A stretch of 64,000 bases of DNA from Strigomonas culicis (GCA_000482145.1 AUXH01000014.1:1-64000); one strand, 5' to 3'; positions 10,001-19,294 are shown, counted from the first letter of the stretch. Notes: generated by a model not told the origin, from the letters alone. A program made the numbers and translations.

Positions 10001-13000
10001 TCCGTGTCCGCCTCGCAGGAGGTCGCGGCGGCGGCGGCCAACACGGTGGTCGAGGTGCGCGCCGGCAGGGGGGCGGGCGCGTCGCCGCCCGCGCCGCCGC
10101 TCTGCGCCACGGAGGAGGAGGCGCCCGTGTTCCTCTTGACGCGCGAGGCGACGGCCGAGCCCTCGTCCTTCAGCACCGACGGCGAGGAGCAGAAGGACAA
10201 GGAAGGCGACGACGAGCGGAAGCGCGATGGCACAAGGAACAAGACGCCGGAGCCGCAAACCGCGGACAGGGAAAAGGTGGAAGCGCCGCAGGGCGACGAA
10301 GCGGCGGAAGTGGACGAGGCCGAAGCGGACGCCGCGCACGGCCGCGAGCAGCCGACGGACCTGCGCCGCAGCTCGCTCACGATGGCGGCGGTCGTCAGCG
10401 ATCCGCTCGACGGCGACCACGCGGAGAGCGGGACGCCCAAGTCGATGCCGTCGATTCTGTTCCTCAGCCCTAGCAGCGGCTCCCCCACCAGCACCGCGCC
10501 GCTCAACGTGGAGGAGAAGGAAACCGCCTTCCCACAAAAGTCCCCGCTCCAGCCGCCCGCCGCGGCCCCCGCCGCCGCCGCCCACGACTTCGTCTCCACC
10601 TCCTCCGAGCCCTTCACCGCGACGTCGACGAACGACGTGGCGGTGACGGCGGCCGCGACGGCGACCAGCAGCAGCCGATGGCACAAGCTGCAGCTCCACA
10701 CGGACCCACTGGATCTCGGCCCGCCGCAGATGGAGCGCTACGAAACCCACAAGGGCTTCGGCGGTAAGCGCGGCAAGGACAGCGCCCACGTCTTCGCGAA
10801 GTCGCAGATCGACCCCATGACGCTGCTCAGTGTGCCGATGATGGAGCAGCGGTGGTCCGCGACCCCTCACGTCGAGGGGGCCCACTCCCAGCGGACGCCG
10901 AACGTGAAGCCGCGCCACTCGTCGCACCAGCGGCACAGCCACAACTACCGCCACCACACCCACAGGGGGTTTTCAGAGAGCCACTTTGGGACCATGCTGT
11001 CGTTGGCAAACAACAGCTTCGAGGCGGCTACGCCGCTGCAGTTCGCTGTCCCGCACGAGGCGAGCCGACTCACGCCGCCGGTCCTCCTCCCTGGCACCTC
11101 CAACACCGCGACGAGCGATTTTCTGTACCCAGACACGGCACTGGAGAACAATATGGTGAGTGTGAACACGTCCAGCAGCAACACGAACCAAAACAACAAC
11201 AACAACAACAACAACAATAACAATATGCACCTCTCGGATGGCCTGCGTGGCGCGTCCGCCGACAGCATGTCGGAGGTTGTGTCCGGCAAGGCGGCGACGG
11301 GGAGCGTGCCCACGGCGGCGCTTCCGGCGGACGCGGGCGAGCCCCCCACCGTCGCCCAGGCGAAGAGCAACTTCTTCAACGCCGAGGGGGGGGACCACCT
11401 CCAGGCAGACGAGCTGCAGCAGGTGCGGGACTCCTACATCCGCTTCGACGCCTTCGCGGCGCTCGACGAGACGCAGCTGGAGACGATGATCCGCTGCACC
11501 ACCCGCCACGTCTACGAGGACGGCGCCGTGCTGCTGCGGGAAGGGGAGACGGGGCAGAGCCGGCTGCTGCTCGTCCTGGCCGGCAAGCTCGTGTGCACCC
11601 GTAAAGGGCTCCTCGTGCGCGTCGTGCAGGCCGGCCAGTTCTACAGCGTCGTGGACGAGTGCTACAACTTCGACCGCTGCCGCCAGACGGTGGTGACGAG
11701 CGGCCCGACCATTGTCTACGCGCTGTCCAAGATAGACTACGAGAAGCTCATCCTCTTCGAGAAGGACGCGCGGCAGTATTTGTTTCTGCAGTACGTCAAC
11801 AAGTCCGCCTTCTTCAGTCGGCTGTCGACCGAAAACAAGATGCGCATCGCCGACGCGCTGCGGGTGTGCCGGATGCCGAAGGGGAGCGTCCTTATGCACC
11901 GCCACAGCCCCGTCGAGTGGCTGTACCTCATCATGTCCGGCGAGGTGCGGCTGACGGCGAAGATCATCAAGCCGCATCCCGGCGAGGTGGCCGCGGCGAG
12001 CACCAACAACAACAGCAACACGAGCGACCCCAACCACGAGGGCGGCGTGGACCCGACCAGCTTCGATCCGGCCTGTGTGCCCAACCAGTCCCTCCTCGAG
12101 GGCAGCACGACGGCGGGCAGGACGAAGGGGTACTCCATCACGCGGAGACCGAAGAGTGCGAAGCGCAAGACCGAGGTGATGCTCGCGACGGAGGCGGACC
12201 CCCTCACGAGCATGACCGACAGCCCGACGCCCCCCGGCGCCTCGAGCGACGCCTCTCCGCTGCTGCCACAGCAGGGACATAAGAGTAAGCGGGCCTCCGC
12301 GAACGGCAGCTTCGGCACCGGCGCCGTGTACACGCTCACGTGCGGCACGGGGCAGCTGGTGGGCGAGTGCGAGTACGTGTTTCGCAGCAAGGGCATCTTT
12401 GACGCCGTGGCCGTGACGCCGCTGCAGGTCGCGCGTATCAACCGCCTCCACCTCCAGGCGATCCTCTCGCGTCAGGCGCTCGACAGTGTGAAGTACTTCA
12501 TCGGGACGAACGAGCACTACAACTTCTTCCAGGCGGTGATGCCGGAGTCCATCCAACAGGAGGTGCGCGCGGTCATCATGCGGCGCAAGGTGGCGCGCGA
12601 CCTCTACGCGCAGCGCGAACAGCTCCTCAGCAGCAAGCGCAGCGGCCACAGCGACTCCAAGGAGCGCCGCCGGCTGATACGGCGCTCGACCATGCAGAAC
12701 GTGGCCGCCGCGAGCTGCTACTCCCCGCAGCTCTTCCACGGCAGCATCGACGGCGTGGGGAGCGGCAGCTACGTGCACGGCAGCAAGGCGGACCTCCCGC
12801 GCTCGAACACCTTGACGACGTGGAACACGGCCAACACGGAGGAGGCCGCCGACGGCCGCAGCGCCAAGCGGTCGCAGGACAAGCGGCGCCTATCCCGGTC
12901 GTCCATGCTCGGGAACGAGTTGCGCGCGAGCTCGGACGCGGTCAGCCCGGACCCCGCGAGCCCCTCGCGCGCCGCGCTGCCGACGCCGCAGGCGGGTGTG

Positions 13001-16000
13001 TCCTCGGCGTCGCGCAAGACATCGCACACGAAGAACCGGCACCCACCGCTGTCCTCGCGGCACCACTCCGGCAACGGCAAGCGCACCTCGCGCCACTCGT
13101 CGTCGCAGACCCAGGCGCGCATCAACGCGGATGGGGAGATTGTCTTCTCCGGCAGCCGCAACATGTACCGCTTCCCGGTGCGCGCGCTCCGACTCGCGAA
13201 CACGGTCTTCATCGCCGTGATCGCGGACGGCACCATCATCCGCTGGAACGCCGTCGCGCAAGAGGCAACCGGCTACGCCCCCTTTCAGGTTGTCGGACAG
13301 AACATCTTCCACTTCCTCGTTGGGAACGAGAGCCGCGACTGGCTCCGCGCGACGCTGCGGCTGGCCTCCGGCTACGCCGGGCGGTGGGACGAGTTTGTGC
13401 AGTCCAACCTCGCGGCGCCCACGCACTACACCTTTCACTGCAAGGGCAACCTCTCCACCGCGAACCTGGTGCTGTCCCCGGTCCCGTCCGTCATCAGCGC
13501 CTCGTCGGAGGTGCTGCTGCTCGTCGGCCACGAGGAGCAGTCGAAGGCGGCGAACACCTTCAACACGGACGTCGCGCTGTGGCTGCGGCAGTCCCTACAG
13601 CCGCACCTGCAGAGCTTCCAGGAGGACCTCCGGCGGCTGGAGCAGCAGGACTGGCGCTTCTCCCCCGAGCGCGCCCTCGCCCTGCGGGCCGACCTCAGCG
13701 TCTGCATGGCGATGGTGGAGCAGTACACGAACCTCTCCCAGGTCAACATGGACACCGTCTCCGAGTCGTGGAAGCCGCTGCGGCTCGTGCGGGTGGTGGA
13801 GGGCTTCCTGCCGGAGGCGAGCCACACGGTGGCCAAGGCGTGCGCGAACGGCCTCTTCAACTGCAACATCAACGAGGTGACACCCCGCGCGGAGGTGTTC
13901 ATGGACCTGAACCGCGTCATGAAGCTGCTGCGGCTGATGCTGCAGATCGCGCTTCTCACGCGCGCGGAGGGGGAGCAGCTCGTTGTCGACCTCACCGTGT
14001 CCGCGGTCGAGCCGGACATGAGCGCGGCCGCGATGGGCGGCCTCGAGCCGGCGCCCACCGCGGGCATGAGCAGCTCCTCCAGCGCACCGGTGCTGGACCA
14101 GAAGGGCAGAGGCATCGCGGTCCTGCACCACGCCGCGGCCACCGTCGACGGCGACGCACCCACCGCGGCAGCACCGGGCGACTCGCCGCTCTTCATGCCC
14201 GCGTCGCTGCCCGTCGTCGCGACGCACGGGCCCAGATCCCCGCTGGCCGACCCCACGCACAGCGCCACCGAGGCGGGGAACCGCAAGACGGTAAAGCTGC
14301 TGCCGTCGTCGCTGCGCCGCATCCGCATCCAGCTGACGTACAACGGCGCGGTCATCCCGGCCTTCGCGGACGGCAGCGGGAGGGAGGGGCGGCGGCCGGA
14401 CGCGAGCACGGCGGACCCCAGCAGTGAGTCTTCCTTTGCCGCGGACGCGCCGCCGCGCCCGGAGGAGACCCTCATCGATCAGGTGAACCACACGATGAAG
14501 TCCATGGGCGGCGTGCTGTACGGGTTCACGCGGCCGTACGTGGAGCGAAACATGCTGCGCGTGGAGCTGCCGCTGCTGGTGGTGCCCGGCGCGGCCGAGG
14601 GCGAGGACGGCATCGACAAGGGGAACAGCGCCTCGGACACGTTGCCGATGGACGGCATCGACGGCATGATGGACTTGCACCGCGGCGGCGGCGGCACGCT
14701 CGTCTCCAGCGTCGGTCGCACGGTGCTGCTGGCGGACAACAATCGCCTCGAGCAGCAGCTGCTGTGCGGCGTGCTCTGGTCGCGGCAGCACGCCGTCGTG
14801 CCGGTTAGCAGCTTCCGCGACCTCATGCGGAAGGTGCTGGAGCCCAAGGGCGCTGACATCCTGCTCATTGAGCCGCTGCAGCTCGACATCACCGCGGAGG
14901 ACTACGAGGACATCGAGGGCGACGATCCGTTCGACGACCTGCTCGCCGCGTCGATGCACATGGTGCTGGTGGTGCTCGCCACGGACTTCACCGACTGGCG
15001 TGTGCAGAAGCTGCTGGACCGCAACGGGGTCATCGAGCTGCCGAAGCTCCACTCCGCGCCGCTCGTGCACATCGCGATGCAGGAGGCGGAGCGCATGGTC
15101 GCGGAGATCCGGGAGGAGGAGGAGCGCATCGACCGCATCCGCCGCACCTTTGTGAACGCGCGCGAGGACCACCACAAGCTCGGCCGCATCATCGGCTCCG
15201 GCACGTTCGGCGATGTCTACGAGGTGGAGGATGTGCTGACCGGCGGCAAAATGGCGATGAAGCGCATGCGCATCCACGACACGCTCACCGCGGACGAGGT
15301 GCTACACGAGATCCTCGCCATGACGGCACTCCGCCACGAAAACATCATCCACTACTTCTTCTGTGAAAAAGAGAACGAGACGACGCTGCGGCTTTACATG
15401 GAGCTCGCGACGGGCGGCTCGCTACTGCAGCTCGTGCGGCGCAGCGAGGGGCAGCCCCTGCCCTTCGACCGCACGGTGCACTTCCTGACCGACCTCTGTC
15501 GCGGCCTCGCCTACGTTCACAGCCAGCACTACGTGCACGCAGACCTCAAGTCCGCGAATCTCCTACTCGACGCCCGCAACCGCCTCAAGATTGGCGACTT
15601 CGGCACCTCCAAACAGCTCCGCCCGGGCCAGAAGCTGCACAAGATGATGGGCACGCCGCTGTACATGGCGCCCGAGGTGCTCACCGCCGACGAGACCACG
15701 AAGGAGGGCGGGTACGACTTCAAGGCGGACATCTGGTCCGTCGGCTGCATCGCACTGGAGATGGCGACCGGCTGGCCGCCGTTCCACCACATCGAGAGCT
15801 CACACGGCCTCGGCATCATGAAGTACCTCAGCGACCTGGTCGAGACGCCGGACCTGTCGCCGCTGTTCCGGGGCAACCCGCTCGTGTACGAGTTTGTGAA
15901 GAGCTGCCTGGACGTGGACCCGCGCAACCGGCCGAGCGCGCAGGACCTGCTGCGCTTCGAGCTGCTGCAGGGCGCCGTCAGCAGCAAGCGCGCGGAGCGG

Positions 16001-16420
16001 ATGGTGAAACGCGCCGAGATGCTGTACAAGCTCAACAAGTACGCGGCGATGCGCGACGACGGGGCGCAGACAGACAGCCAGCGCGACAGCGCGGACAGCG
16101 AGAACAGCGGGGCACTCTTCAACGGCCACCAGAGCGGCAGCGACTACGACATGTCGCCGGCCGATGCGGCGCTGCTCGCGTACAACGACAGCGAGAACTT
16201 CGATGCCGCCGAGAGCGTCTTTTTCTCGTCCGGCTACTCGAGCAGCTACAGCGGGTCCTCCACGGCGAGCGGCAGTGGCTACACGAACAGCAGCACGGTA
16301 TCAGAGGAGGGGGAGGAGGAAGCGTTCAGCAGCGGCATGGAGGGGGACAACGAGAACAGCACGCGGCCAACGACGCCGTACCCCCCGGTGCAGCAAGGCA
16401 GGCCGGCATCCACATCATAG
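7025..16420 (+). CDS. STE-type Ser/Thr kinase fused to degenerate hybrid histidine kinase
   Basis: 3131 residues. Residues 1 to about 1470 are low-complexity Ser/Pro/Ala/Glu-rich sequence with an Asn run (about 1392-1401). Then come two cyclic-nucleotide-binding-like folds (about 1473-1590 and 1590-1826, the second split by a long insertion). Both lack the full phosphate-binding cassette with its Arg, although VGECEY in the second recalls it. A PAS domain follows (about 2049-2168, core IADGTIIRWNAVAQEATGY). Next is a decayed histidine-kinase core: ALWLRQSL (2184-2191) sits where SHELRTPL is expected, so the phospho-His is Leu2185. The N-box around 2297-2316 has lost both Asn and the Lys (Leu2304, Ile2308, Leu2311). 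A receiver-like domain (about 2568-2690) keeps Asp2571 but has Glu2616 at the phospho-Asp position. The C-terminal kinase (2719 to about 2984) has GSGTFG, Lys2746, HADLKSAN with Asp2840, DFG Asp2858 and MAPE, so it looks active. It is non-RD (Ala before Asp2840) and STE11/MAP3K-like. The role, probably signal sensing, is inferred. Confidence 0.9.
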   Translation: MHRAVSPNATLSSFVRESSDSGSGSSSSDEGIFNENVKLRRRRPQPAEARVGAAPLPTPSPVAIAPPSSDGSSPRERSVAAAEEPALLLSQKRRSVLFDAPLSLHEPSAPPGHSSPSSLKSSGARRAGHGEDDPPHASAASGGSHAGRRHPRQASQDDEAGTEHHSSDGSNHRRHHHHSPVRPEQDFGASGDGRSTVGSVSAEHGDLRHSMLNARQLKAKEMEDEQYLKTFKINTIISHLSLQLLQHKPEDHVEFARQWLLQSLETKHAQKKKLRRVLTEANPPYHPSPGGGDSSGAGEDNGSSGATSRMAGSLAGMSLVERTGRSDTTEKDLLHASSSGPHPSLPSEGAHVPSTAAGGSLGERTEGSGNTTSMSASLTAGEARRHRKAKKRAKKREKDAAAPVQQVPELKARDGPPSPTLGGGAEGDPVHAVGMPSHGTTPRGPLRDSADSDKADAPQRGKTPLHPSSETDGGSSSSSADEAGFVAMREVTRQSTSVSTWTMEGGDATPIDQGSTATKARRDLPVDLLQTCLPHCYSSEAVDTSIDNGAAKQASTKGSTGDDDTDATGPQSPFNTTTALLLVRSPTEAELRADHAAAATLPHEEAAEPSQQEAPELDVAAMFPALAHMVTQEETDFAVFAPVMSVGGDARVPSHSPKDQSTVSAPAGLSVADGPSSFWARDGNKGAASPLDHSHPPAGPGADAATAPLAAVSKATKDKNARGADFFSPVANTSFGFGTGVSHNTSFARVNLHALTEGLGGPVEGASSRARWRTGTGRVVSPMRHGPEEERSASPMSEYSKTGSMRMYEAGEFPSQPDLNLSAQAATNSLSLREGSPMPDAPVPHHSALESEGCRARVLDLMSRLTTNQFLTTMNFLTELVEGGNKKEEHPPPEPLGFSASTPVPSAADIFAAGEASLSARSANVAAIMRDALSQSVLRSIPSDHEIPQGFRGLPPADSRAASAPPMGPSVSAGPDASPVSREVTARVARAPSVSASQEVAAAAANTVVEVRAGRGAGASPPAPPLCATEEEAPVFLLTREATAEPSSFSTDGEEQKDKEGDDERKRDGTRNKTPEPQTADREKVEAPQGDEAAEVDEAEADAAHGREQPTDLRRSSLTMAAVVSDPLDGDHAESGTPKSMPSILFLSPSSGSPTSTAPLNVEEKETAFPQKSPLQPPAAAPAAAAHDFVSTSSEPFTATSTNDVAVTAAATATSSSRWHKLQLHTDPLDLGPPQMERYETHKGFGGKRGKDSAHVFAKSQIDPMTLLSVPMMEQRWSATPHVEGAHSQRTPNVKPRHSSHQRHSHNYRHHTHRGFSESHFGTMLSLANNSFEAATPLQFAVPHEASRLTPPVLLPGTSNTATSDFLYPDTALENNMVSVNTSSSNTNQNNNNNNNNNNNMHLSDGLRGASADSMSEVVSGKAATGSVPTAALPADAGEPPTVAQAKSNFFNAEGGDHLQADELQQVRDSYIRFDAFAALDETQLETMIRCTTRHVYEDGAVLLREGETGQSRLLLVLAGKLVCTRKGLLVRVVQAGQFYSVVDECYNFDRCRQTVVTSGPTIVYALSKIDYEKLILFEKDARQYLFLQYVNKSAFFSRLSTENKMRIADALRVCRMPKGSVLMHRHSPVEWLYLIMSGEVRLTAKIIKPHPGEVAAASTNNNSNTSDPNHEGGVDPTSFDPACVPNQSLLEGSTTAGRTKGYSITRRPKSAKRKTEVMLATEADPLTSMTDSPTPPGASSDASPLLPQQGHKSKRASANGSFGTGAVYTLTCGTGQLVGECEYVFRSKGIFDAVAVTPLQVARINRLHLQAILSRQALDSVKYFIGTNEHYNFFQAVMPESIQQEVRAVIMRRKVARDLYAQREQLLSSKRSGHSDSKERRRLIRRSTMQNVAAASCYSPQLFHGSIDGVGSGSYVHGSKADLPRSNTLTTWNTANTEEAADGRSAKRSQDKRRLSRSSMLGNELRASSDAVSPDPASPSRAALPTPQAGVSSASRKTSHTKNRHPPLSSRHHSGNGKRTSRHSSSQTQARINADGEIVFSGSRNMYRFPVRALRLANTVFIAVIADGTIIRWNAVAQEATGYAPFQVVGQNIFHFLVGNESRDWLRATLRLASGYAGRWDEFVQSNLAAPTHYTFHCKGNLSTANLVLSPVPSVISASSEVLLLVGHEEQSKAANTFNTDVALWLRQSLQPHLQSFQEDLRRLEQQDWRFSPERALALRADLSVCMAMVEQYTNLSQVNMDTVSESWKPLRLVRVVEGFLPEASHTVAKACANGLFNCNINEVTPRAEVFMDLNRVMKLLRLMLQIALLTRAEGEQLVVDLTVSAVEPDMSAAAMGGLEPAPTAGMSSSSSAPVLDQKGRGIAVLHHAAATVDGDAPTAAAPGDSPLFMPASLPVVATHGPRSPLADPTHSATEAGNRKTVKLLPSSLRRIRIQLTYNGAVIPAFADGSGREGRRPDASTADPSSESSFAADAPPRPEETLIDQVNHTMKSMGGVLYGFTRPYVERNMLRVELPLLVVPGAAEGEDGIDKGNSASDTLPMDGIDGMMDLHRGGGGTLVSSVGRTVLLADNNRLEQQLLCGVLWSRQHAVVPVSSFRDLMRKVLEPKGADILLIEPLQLDITAEDYEDIEGDDPFDDLLAASMHMVLVVLATDFTDWRVQKLLDRNGVIELPKLHSAPLVHIAMQEAERMVAEIREEEERIDRIRRTFVNAREDHHKLGRIIGSGTFGDVYEVEDVLTGGKMAMKRMRIHDTLTADEVLHEILAMTALRHENIIHYFFCEKENETTLRLYMELATGGSLLQLVRRSEGQPLPFDRTVHFLTDLCRGLAYVHSQHYVHADLKSANLLLDARNRLKIGDFGTSKQLRPGQKLHKMMGTPLYMAPEVLTADETTKEGGYDFKADIWSVGCIALEMATGWPPFHHIESSHGLGIMKYLSDLVETPDLSPLFRGNPLVYEFVKSCLDVDPRNRPSAQDLLRFELLQGAVSSKRAERMVKRAEMLYKLNKYAAMRDDGAQTDSQRDSADSENSGALFNGHQSGSDYDMSPADAALLAYNDSENFDAAESVFFSSGYSSSYSGSSTASGSGYTNSSTVSEEGEEEAFSSGMEGDNENSTRPTTPYPPVQQGRPASTS
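11190..11224 (+). repeat. poly-Asn (AAC/AAT) run inside coding sequence
   Basis: A run of AAC codons ending in AAT encodes eleven consecutive Asn in the kinase protein, shortly before its first cyclic-nucleotide-binding-like domain. Confidence 0.9.
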
Positions 16421-16526
16421 AACATGAAGCTGGATCAGCCTCACCAACCGCGGCGGACCGGGGAAGAGGAGCGAGTAGCTGAGTGGGGCCGCACTGGGCC
16501 TCACGGAAAGGAGGTGCGTACATACT

Positions 16527-16557
<31 letters not shown>

Positions 16558-17020
16558 ACTGCATCTGTATGGAATGCTTCTGTACATTAGTGCACTTTGC
16601 TTTTGTCTGTGTTTTATATTGCTATTATTCTCATTGTTTTCCTTTCTCTCTTCCTTCCTTGGAAATGAAAAAAAAAACATTATAAACAGCATGTGGGTTT
16701 TTTTTTAATCAATTGTAATATGCATGCATTTGTTAATCCACCCACTTTATTAGCATAAAAAAAAAACACTGTATATGCACACAAATAATACTAATTAATT
16801 AATATCACTTATGCTTATTGAACACCTCTTCATTTTATTATTATTATTCACAACAACAAAAAAAAAACATTGTATATATGCATGCATACCACGAAACTCT
16901 GTTGCCAAGATTGCGTGCGGTCGTCCGAATACACGTACACATGTACACCCTCTGCATCTCTCCCCGCTCGCTCCTCTCCTCTGCCCACAGCAAGCACTAG
17001 ACCCGACAGAAGCATCCCTC
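16421..17020. other. spacer with (TA)n microsatellite
   Basis: About 600 bases. A GC-rich 80-base tail of the kinase 3' UTR is followed by a (TA)14 run at 16530-16557, A- and T-rich sequence and the acceptor for the next gene. The reading frame of that gene stays open upstream of 17021 (from 16811), but this part lies before the splice site and has UTR-like composition. Confidence 0.65.
16949..16990 (+). promoter_or_regulatory. trans-splice acceptor of the Misato-like gene
   Basis: A strong 40-base C/T tract (16949-16988) ends in CACAG, with AG at 16989-16990. The first in-frame ATG after it is 17021, giving a 30-base leader. This site decides the start: the in-frame ATGs upstream would be removed by splicing. 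Confidence 0.75.
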
Positions 17021-19087
17021 ATGGAAGAGCGCGAGCTCGTGACGTTGGCGCTCGGCAATTACGCGACCCTCGTGGCCGCGCAGTGGTGCAACGGCAGCTC
17101 CGCCTACGACGTGCACCACCACACGCTGTACCGCGAGTACCGCGGCGACGCCCTGCTCTGCGGCCACGTCGCGGACGACGCGACGGTGACGGCCGGCCGC
17201 GGCCAGGTCCGCCGCGTGCCGCGCGTGCTGCTGCTGGACGCGCCGCACGCCGCCACGCTGCAGGACGTGGGCCGCCTGCGGGCGGAGATGGCGGAGGCGG
17301 AGCAGCAGCGCGCGGCAGACGAGGAAGCGGAGGCGCCGCCGTCGCAGCTCCTCAAGGCCCCGGCCGCCGCGCTCACGCGTGAAGAAGAGGACCTGCACAA
17401 GCTGCTCCACTTCGCTCAGAAGAAGTGGTCCGACCGCTTTGCGCACCCACCGGAAGAGGAGGACGAAGAGGCGCAGGCGGACGAGGAGGGGGATGACGAA
17501 GAAGACGAGGAGGGGGAGCAAGACTTCTGGTACACGACCACGAAGAAGGCAGAGGACGGTGCGCCTGCCGCGGGGGCGAAGCGCAAGAAGGGGAAGCACG
17601 CCACGCCCGCCCTCTTCCGCGAGAAGGACGCGCTCGTCCCGTGGTGGCGCTACATCACGACGGGGCTGCACCCGGACAGCCTTGTCACGCTGCGGCCGCT
17701 GCCCGCCGCGGAGGGCGAGGTGCCCGCCTACCACAGCTACAGCGGCGGCAGCGGCGCCGTCGCCGGCGGGGACGACCTCTGCCTCTACGAGGACGCGCTG
17801 CGGCGCCAGCTGGAGGACGCAGACCGGCTGCAGGGCCTCCAGTGCTACGTGGACGCGGACTCCATGTTCGGCGGACTCGCGCAGCGCGTGCTGGAGAACA
17901 CGCTGGACGAGGCCGGCAGCAAGACGAGCGTCGCCGTGTGGTCCCTCTTCGCCCCGCTGCCGGCCGCCTTCTGGGACACGGCCGCCGCCGCCCACATCAA
18001 CTTCGCGGACCGCCGTCGCGAAGAGACGGTGCTGAACCGGATGCTCGCGACGGTGCAGCTGTCCGCGCCGTCCTCGGTCGTGTACACGCCCATCGAGATC
18101 AAGGACTGGCCCGCCTTCTTCCGGCTGCCGCCCGCGCACGCCGACTGGCTCGAGCACGACCCCTCGACCGCGCAGTACATCGCCGCGGTGACGGACACGG
18201 CGCTCTACGGCGTGCGCGACCGCAGCTGCGTGAGCGCGGCCGCGGCCGGGCCGGCCTACTACCTGCCGCAGTGGTGCCACACCGTGCGGCCGTCACCGTC
18301 GCTGCGCGTGGCCGCGCTGATGGGCGCGCTGCCACTGCCGCTGCAGGCCCCGCCGGCGCCCGTCCCGCATAAGCGCACGCGCGCGGAGGGCGGTGGCGCC
18401 GAGGAGCGGTCGCGGGTCGACCTCTGGGACGTGCTGACCGCGCTGCCGCTGCTTCCCGACGCGCAGCGGGCGGCCGCCGCCGCCGCGCGGCGGGACCACC
18501 GCCCGTGCGCGCCGGTGGCGCCGGGCGGCGGGCAGGGCTATGTGAGCCTCTCTCACGCGATGCGGCACCCGGTGGACAGCGAGGCGGGCCGGGTGCTGGG
18601 CCACGCCGTCAGCCTCCGCGGCGCCGGCGACCTCGCCGCGGAGACGTATGGCGCGCATGAGGCGCTGCTGCGCTACGCGCTGCCGCTGCGCACGAACCTG
18701 TACCTGCCGCTACTCACCGCCACCCCGTACCCCGTGTCGCAGACGTTCCCTGCGGAGCTGCTCGCGTGGGCGGCCGCCGACGCGACCGCGGCGGAGCGGG
18801 AGGCGGGCGCGCGGACGCAGGCGCGGGCGGCGGAGCGCGCGGGGTCGGGCGACGCCACCCTCAACGTGGCCGCACACGTGCTGTCCACGTACAACTCCTA
18901 CGACATGCTCGCGCCGCTGGCCGCGGCCGCGAAGCCGCTCGTGCGGCGCAGCACGCACCGCTACAACGCCACCTACCACATGGAGACGGAGGAGTGGCAG
19001 GAGAAGCTGGAGCAGCTGCAGGAGATCGTGGACGACTACCGACACGAAGATTATGTGGTTGAGGATAATGAGGAAGGCGACTGGTAG
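17021..19087 (+). CDS. Misato/DML1-like tubulin-related protein
   Basis: 688 residues. The N-terminus EELVTLALGNYA-like stretch (exact: MEERELVTLALGNYA), followed by QWCN, YREYRGD and PRVLLLDA, matches the Misato/DML1 family start, where the sequence runs REIVTLQxGxYxNxxGxHWWN, then a prolyl-rich strand carrying the bound-ligand loop of a tubulin-like fold. The Misato segment continues with SVAVWSLFAPLP and YTPIEIKDW (about 305-365). In fungi and animals family members act in mitochondrial distribution and morphology and in tubulin complex biogenesis. It is longer than usual (about 570 in animals) because of an acidic insertion near 140-185 and Ala-rich loops. The start at 17021 is the first ATG after a strong splice acceptor and gives the family N-terminus exactly. 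The function in trypanosomatids is inferred from the family only. Confidence 0.8.
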   Translation: MEERELVTLALGNYATLVAAQWCNGSSAYDVHHHTLYREYRGDALLCGHVADDATVTAGRGQVRRVPRVLLLDAPHAATLQDVGRLRAEMAEAEQQRAADEEAEAPPSQLLKAPAAALTREEEDLHKLLHFAQKKWSDRFAHPPEEEDEEAQADEEGDDEEDEEGEQDFWYTTTKKAEDGAPAAGAKRKKGKHATPALFREKDALVPWWRYITTGLHPDSLVTLRPLPAAEGEVPAYHSYSGGSGAVAGGDDLCLYEDALRRQLEDADRLQGLQCYVDADSMFGGLAQRVLENTLDEAGSKTSVAVWSLFAPLPAAFWDTAAAAHINFADRRREETVLNRMLATVQLSAPSSVVYTPIEIKDWPAFFRLPPAHADWLEHDPSTAQYIAAVTDTALYGVRDRSCVSAAAAGPAYYLPQWCHTVRPSPSLRVAALMGALPLPLQAPPAPVPHKRTRAEGGGAEERSRVDLWDVLTALPLLPDAQRAAAAAARRDHRPCAPVAPGGGQGYVSLSHAMRHPVDSEAGRVLGHAVSLRGAGDLAAETYGAHEALLRYALPLRTNLYLPLLTATPYPVSQTFPAELLAWAAADATAAEREAGARTQARAAERAGSGDATLNVAAHVLSTYNSYDMLAPLAAAAKPLVRRSTHRYNATYHMETEEWQEKLEQLQEIVDDYRHEDYVVEDNEEGDW

Positions 19088-19252
19088 GCGTGCCAGACTA
19101 AAACGGGAAAATAGGATAGAATCATCGATTAATAACGAATAGTAAGATCGAAAAAAAAAAAAAGTATTCCGTGGTAGCTGGTTCCTCCTTGTGTCAATGA
19201 TGTTGTTACACTTTCCATTTACTCTTCTAAATATGGATGGCTTGTGATGTAG

Positions 19253-19294
19253 CATTCTCTGCTCTTTCTTCATGTTTCTCATCCTCCATCACAG
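19253..19294 (+). promoter_or_regulatory. trans-splice acceptor of the TTLL gene
   Basis: The T/C tract (19253-19290) is followed by AG at 19293-19294. The 42-base leader that results is nearly all CA and TACA repeats (19303-19335), with no upstream ATG before 19337. Confidence 0.65.

Noticed and set aside
8632..10963. Long open frames on the - strand inside the kinase gene (about 690 and 700 codons)
   Set aside because: They mirror a GC-rich, stop-poor sense gene; products are Arg/Gly/Ala/Val-rich without motifs, and similar shadows occur opposite most genes here.
12820..14427. 535-codon + strand frame overlapping the kinase gene
   Set aside because: Arg/Gly/Ala/Pro-rich shifted reading of a region whose real frame encodes PAS and histidine-kinase-like domains.
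16811..17020. N-terminal extension of the Misato-like gene
   Set aside because: Lies upstream of a strong splice acceptor and has UTR composition; the family N-terminus starts at 17021.
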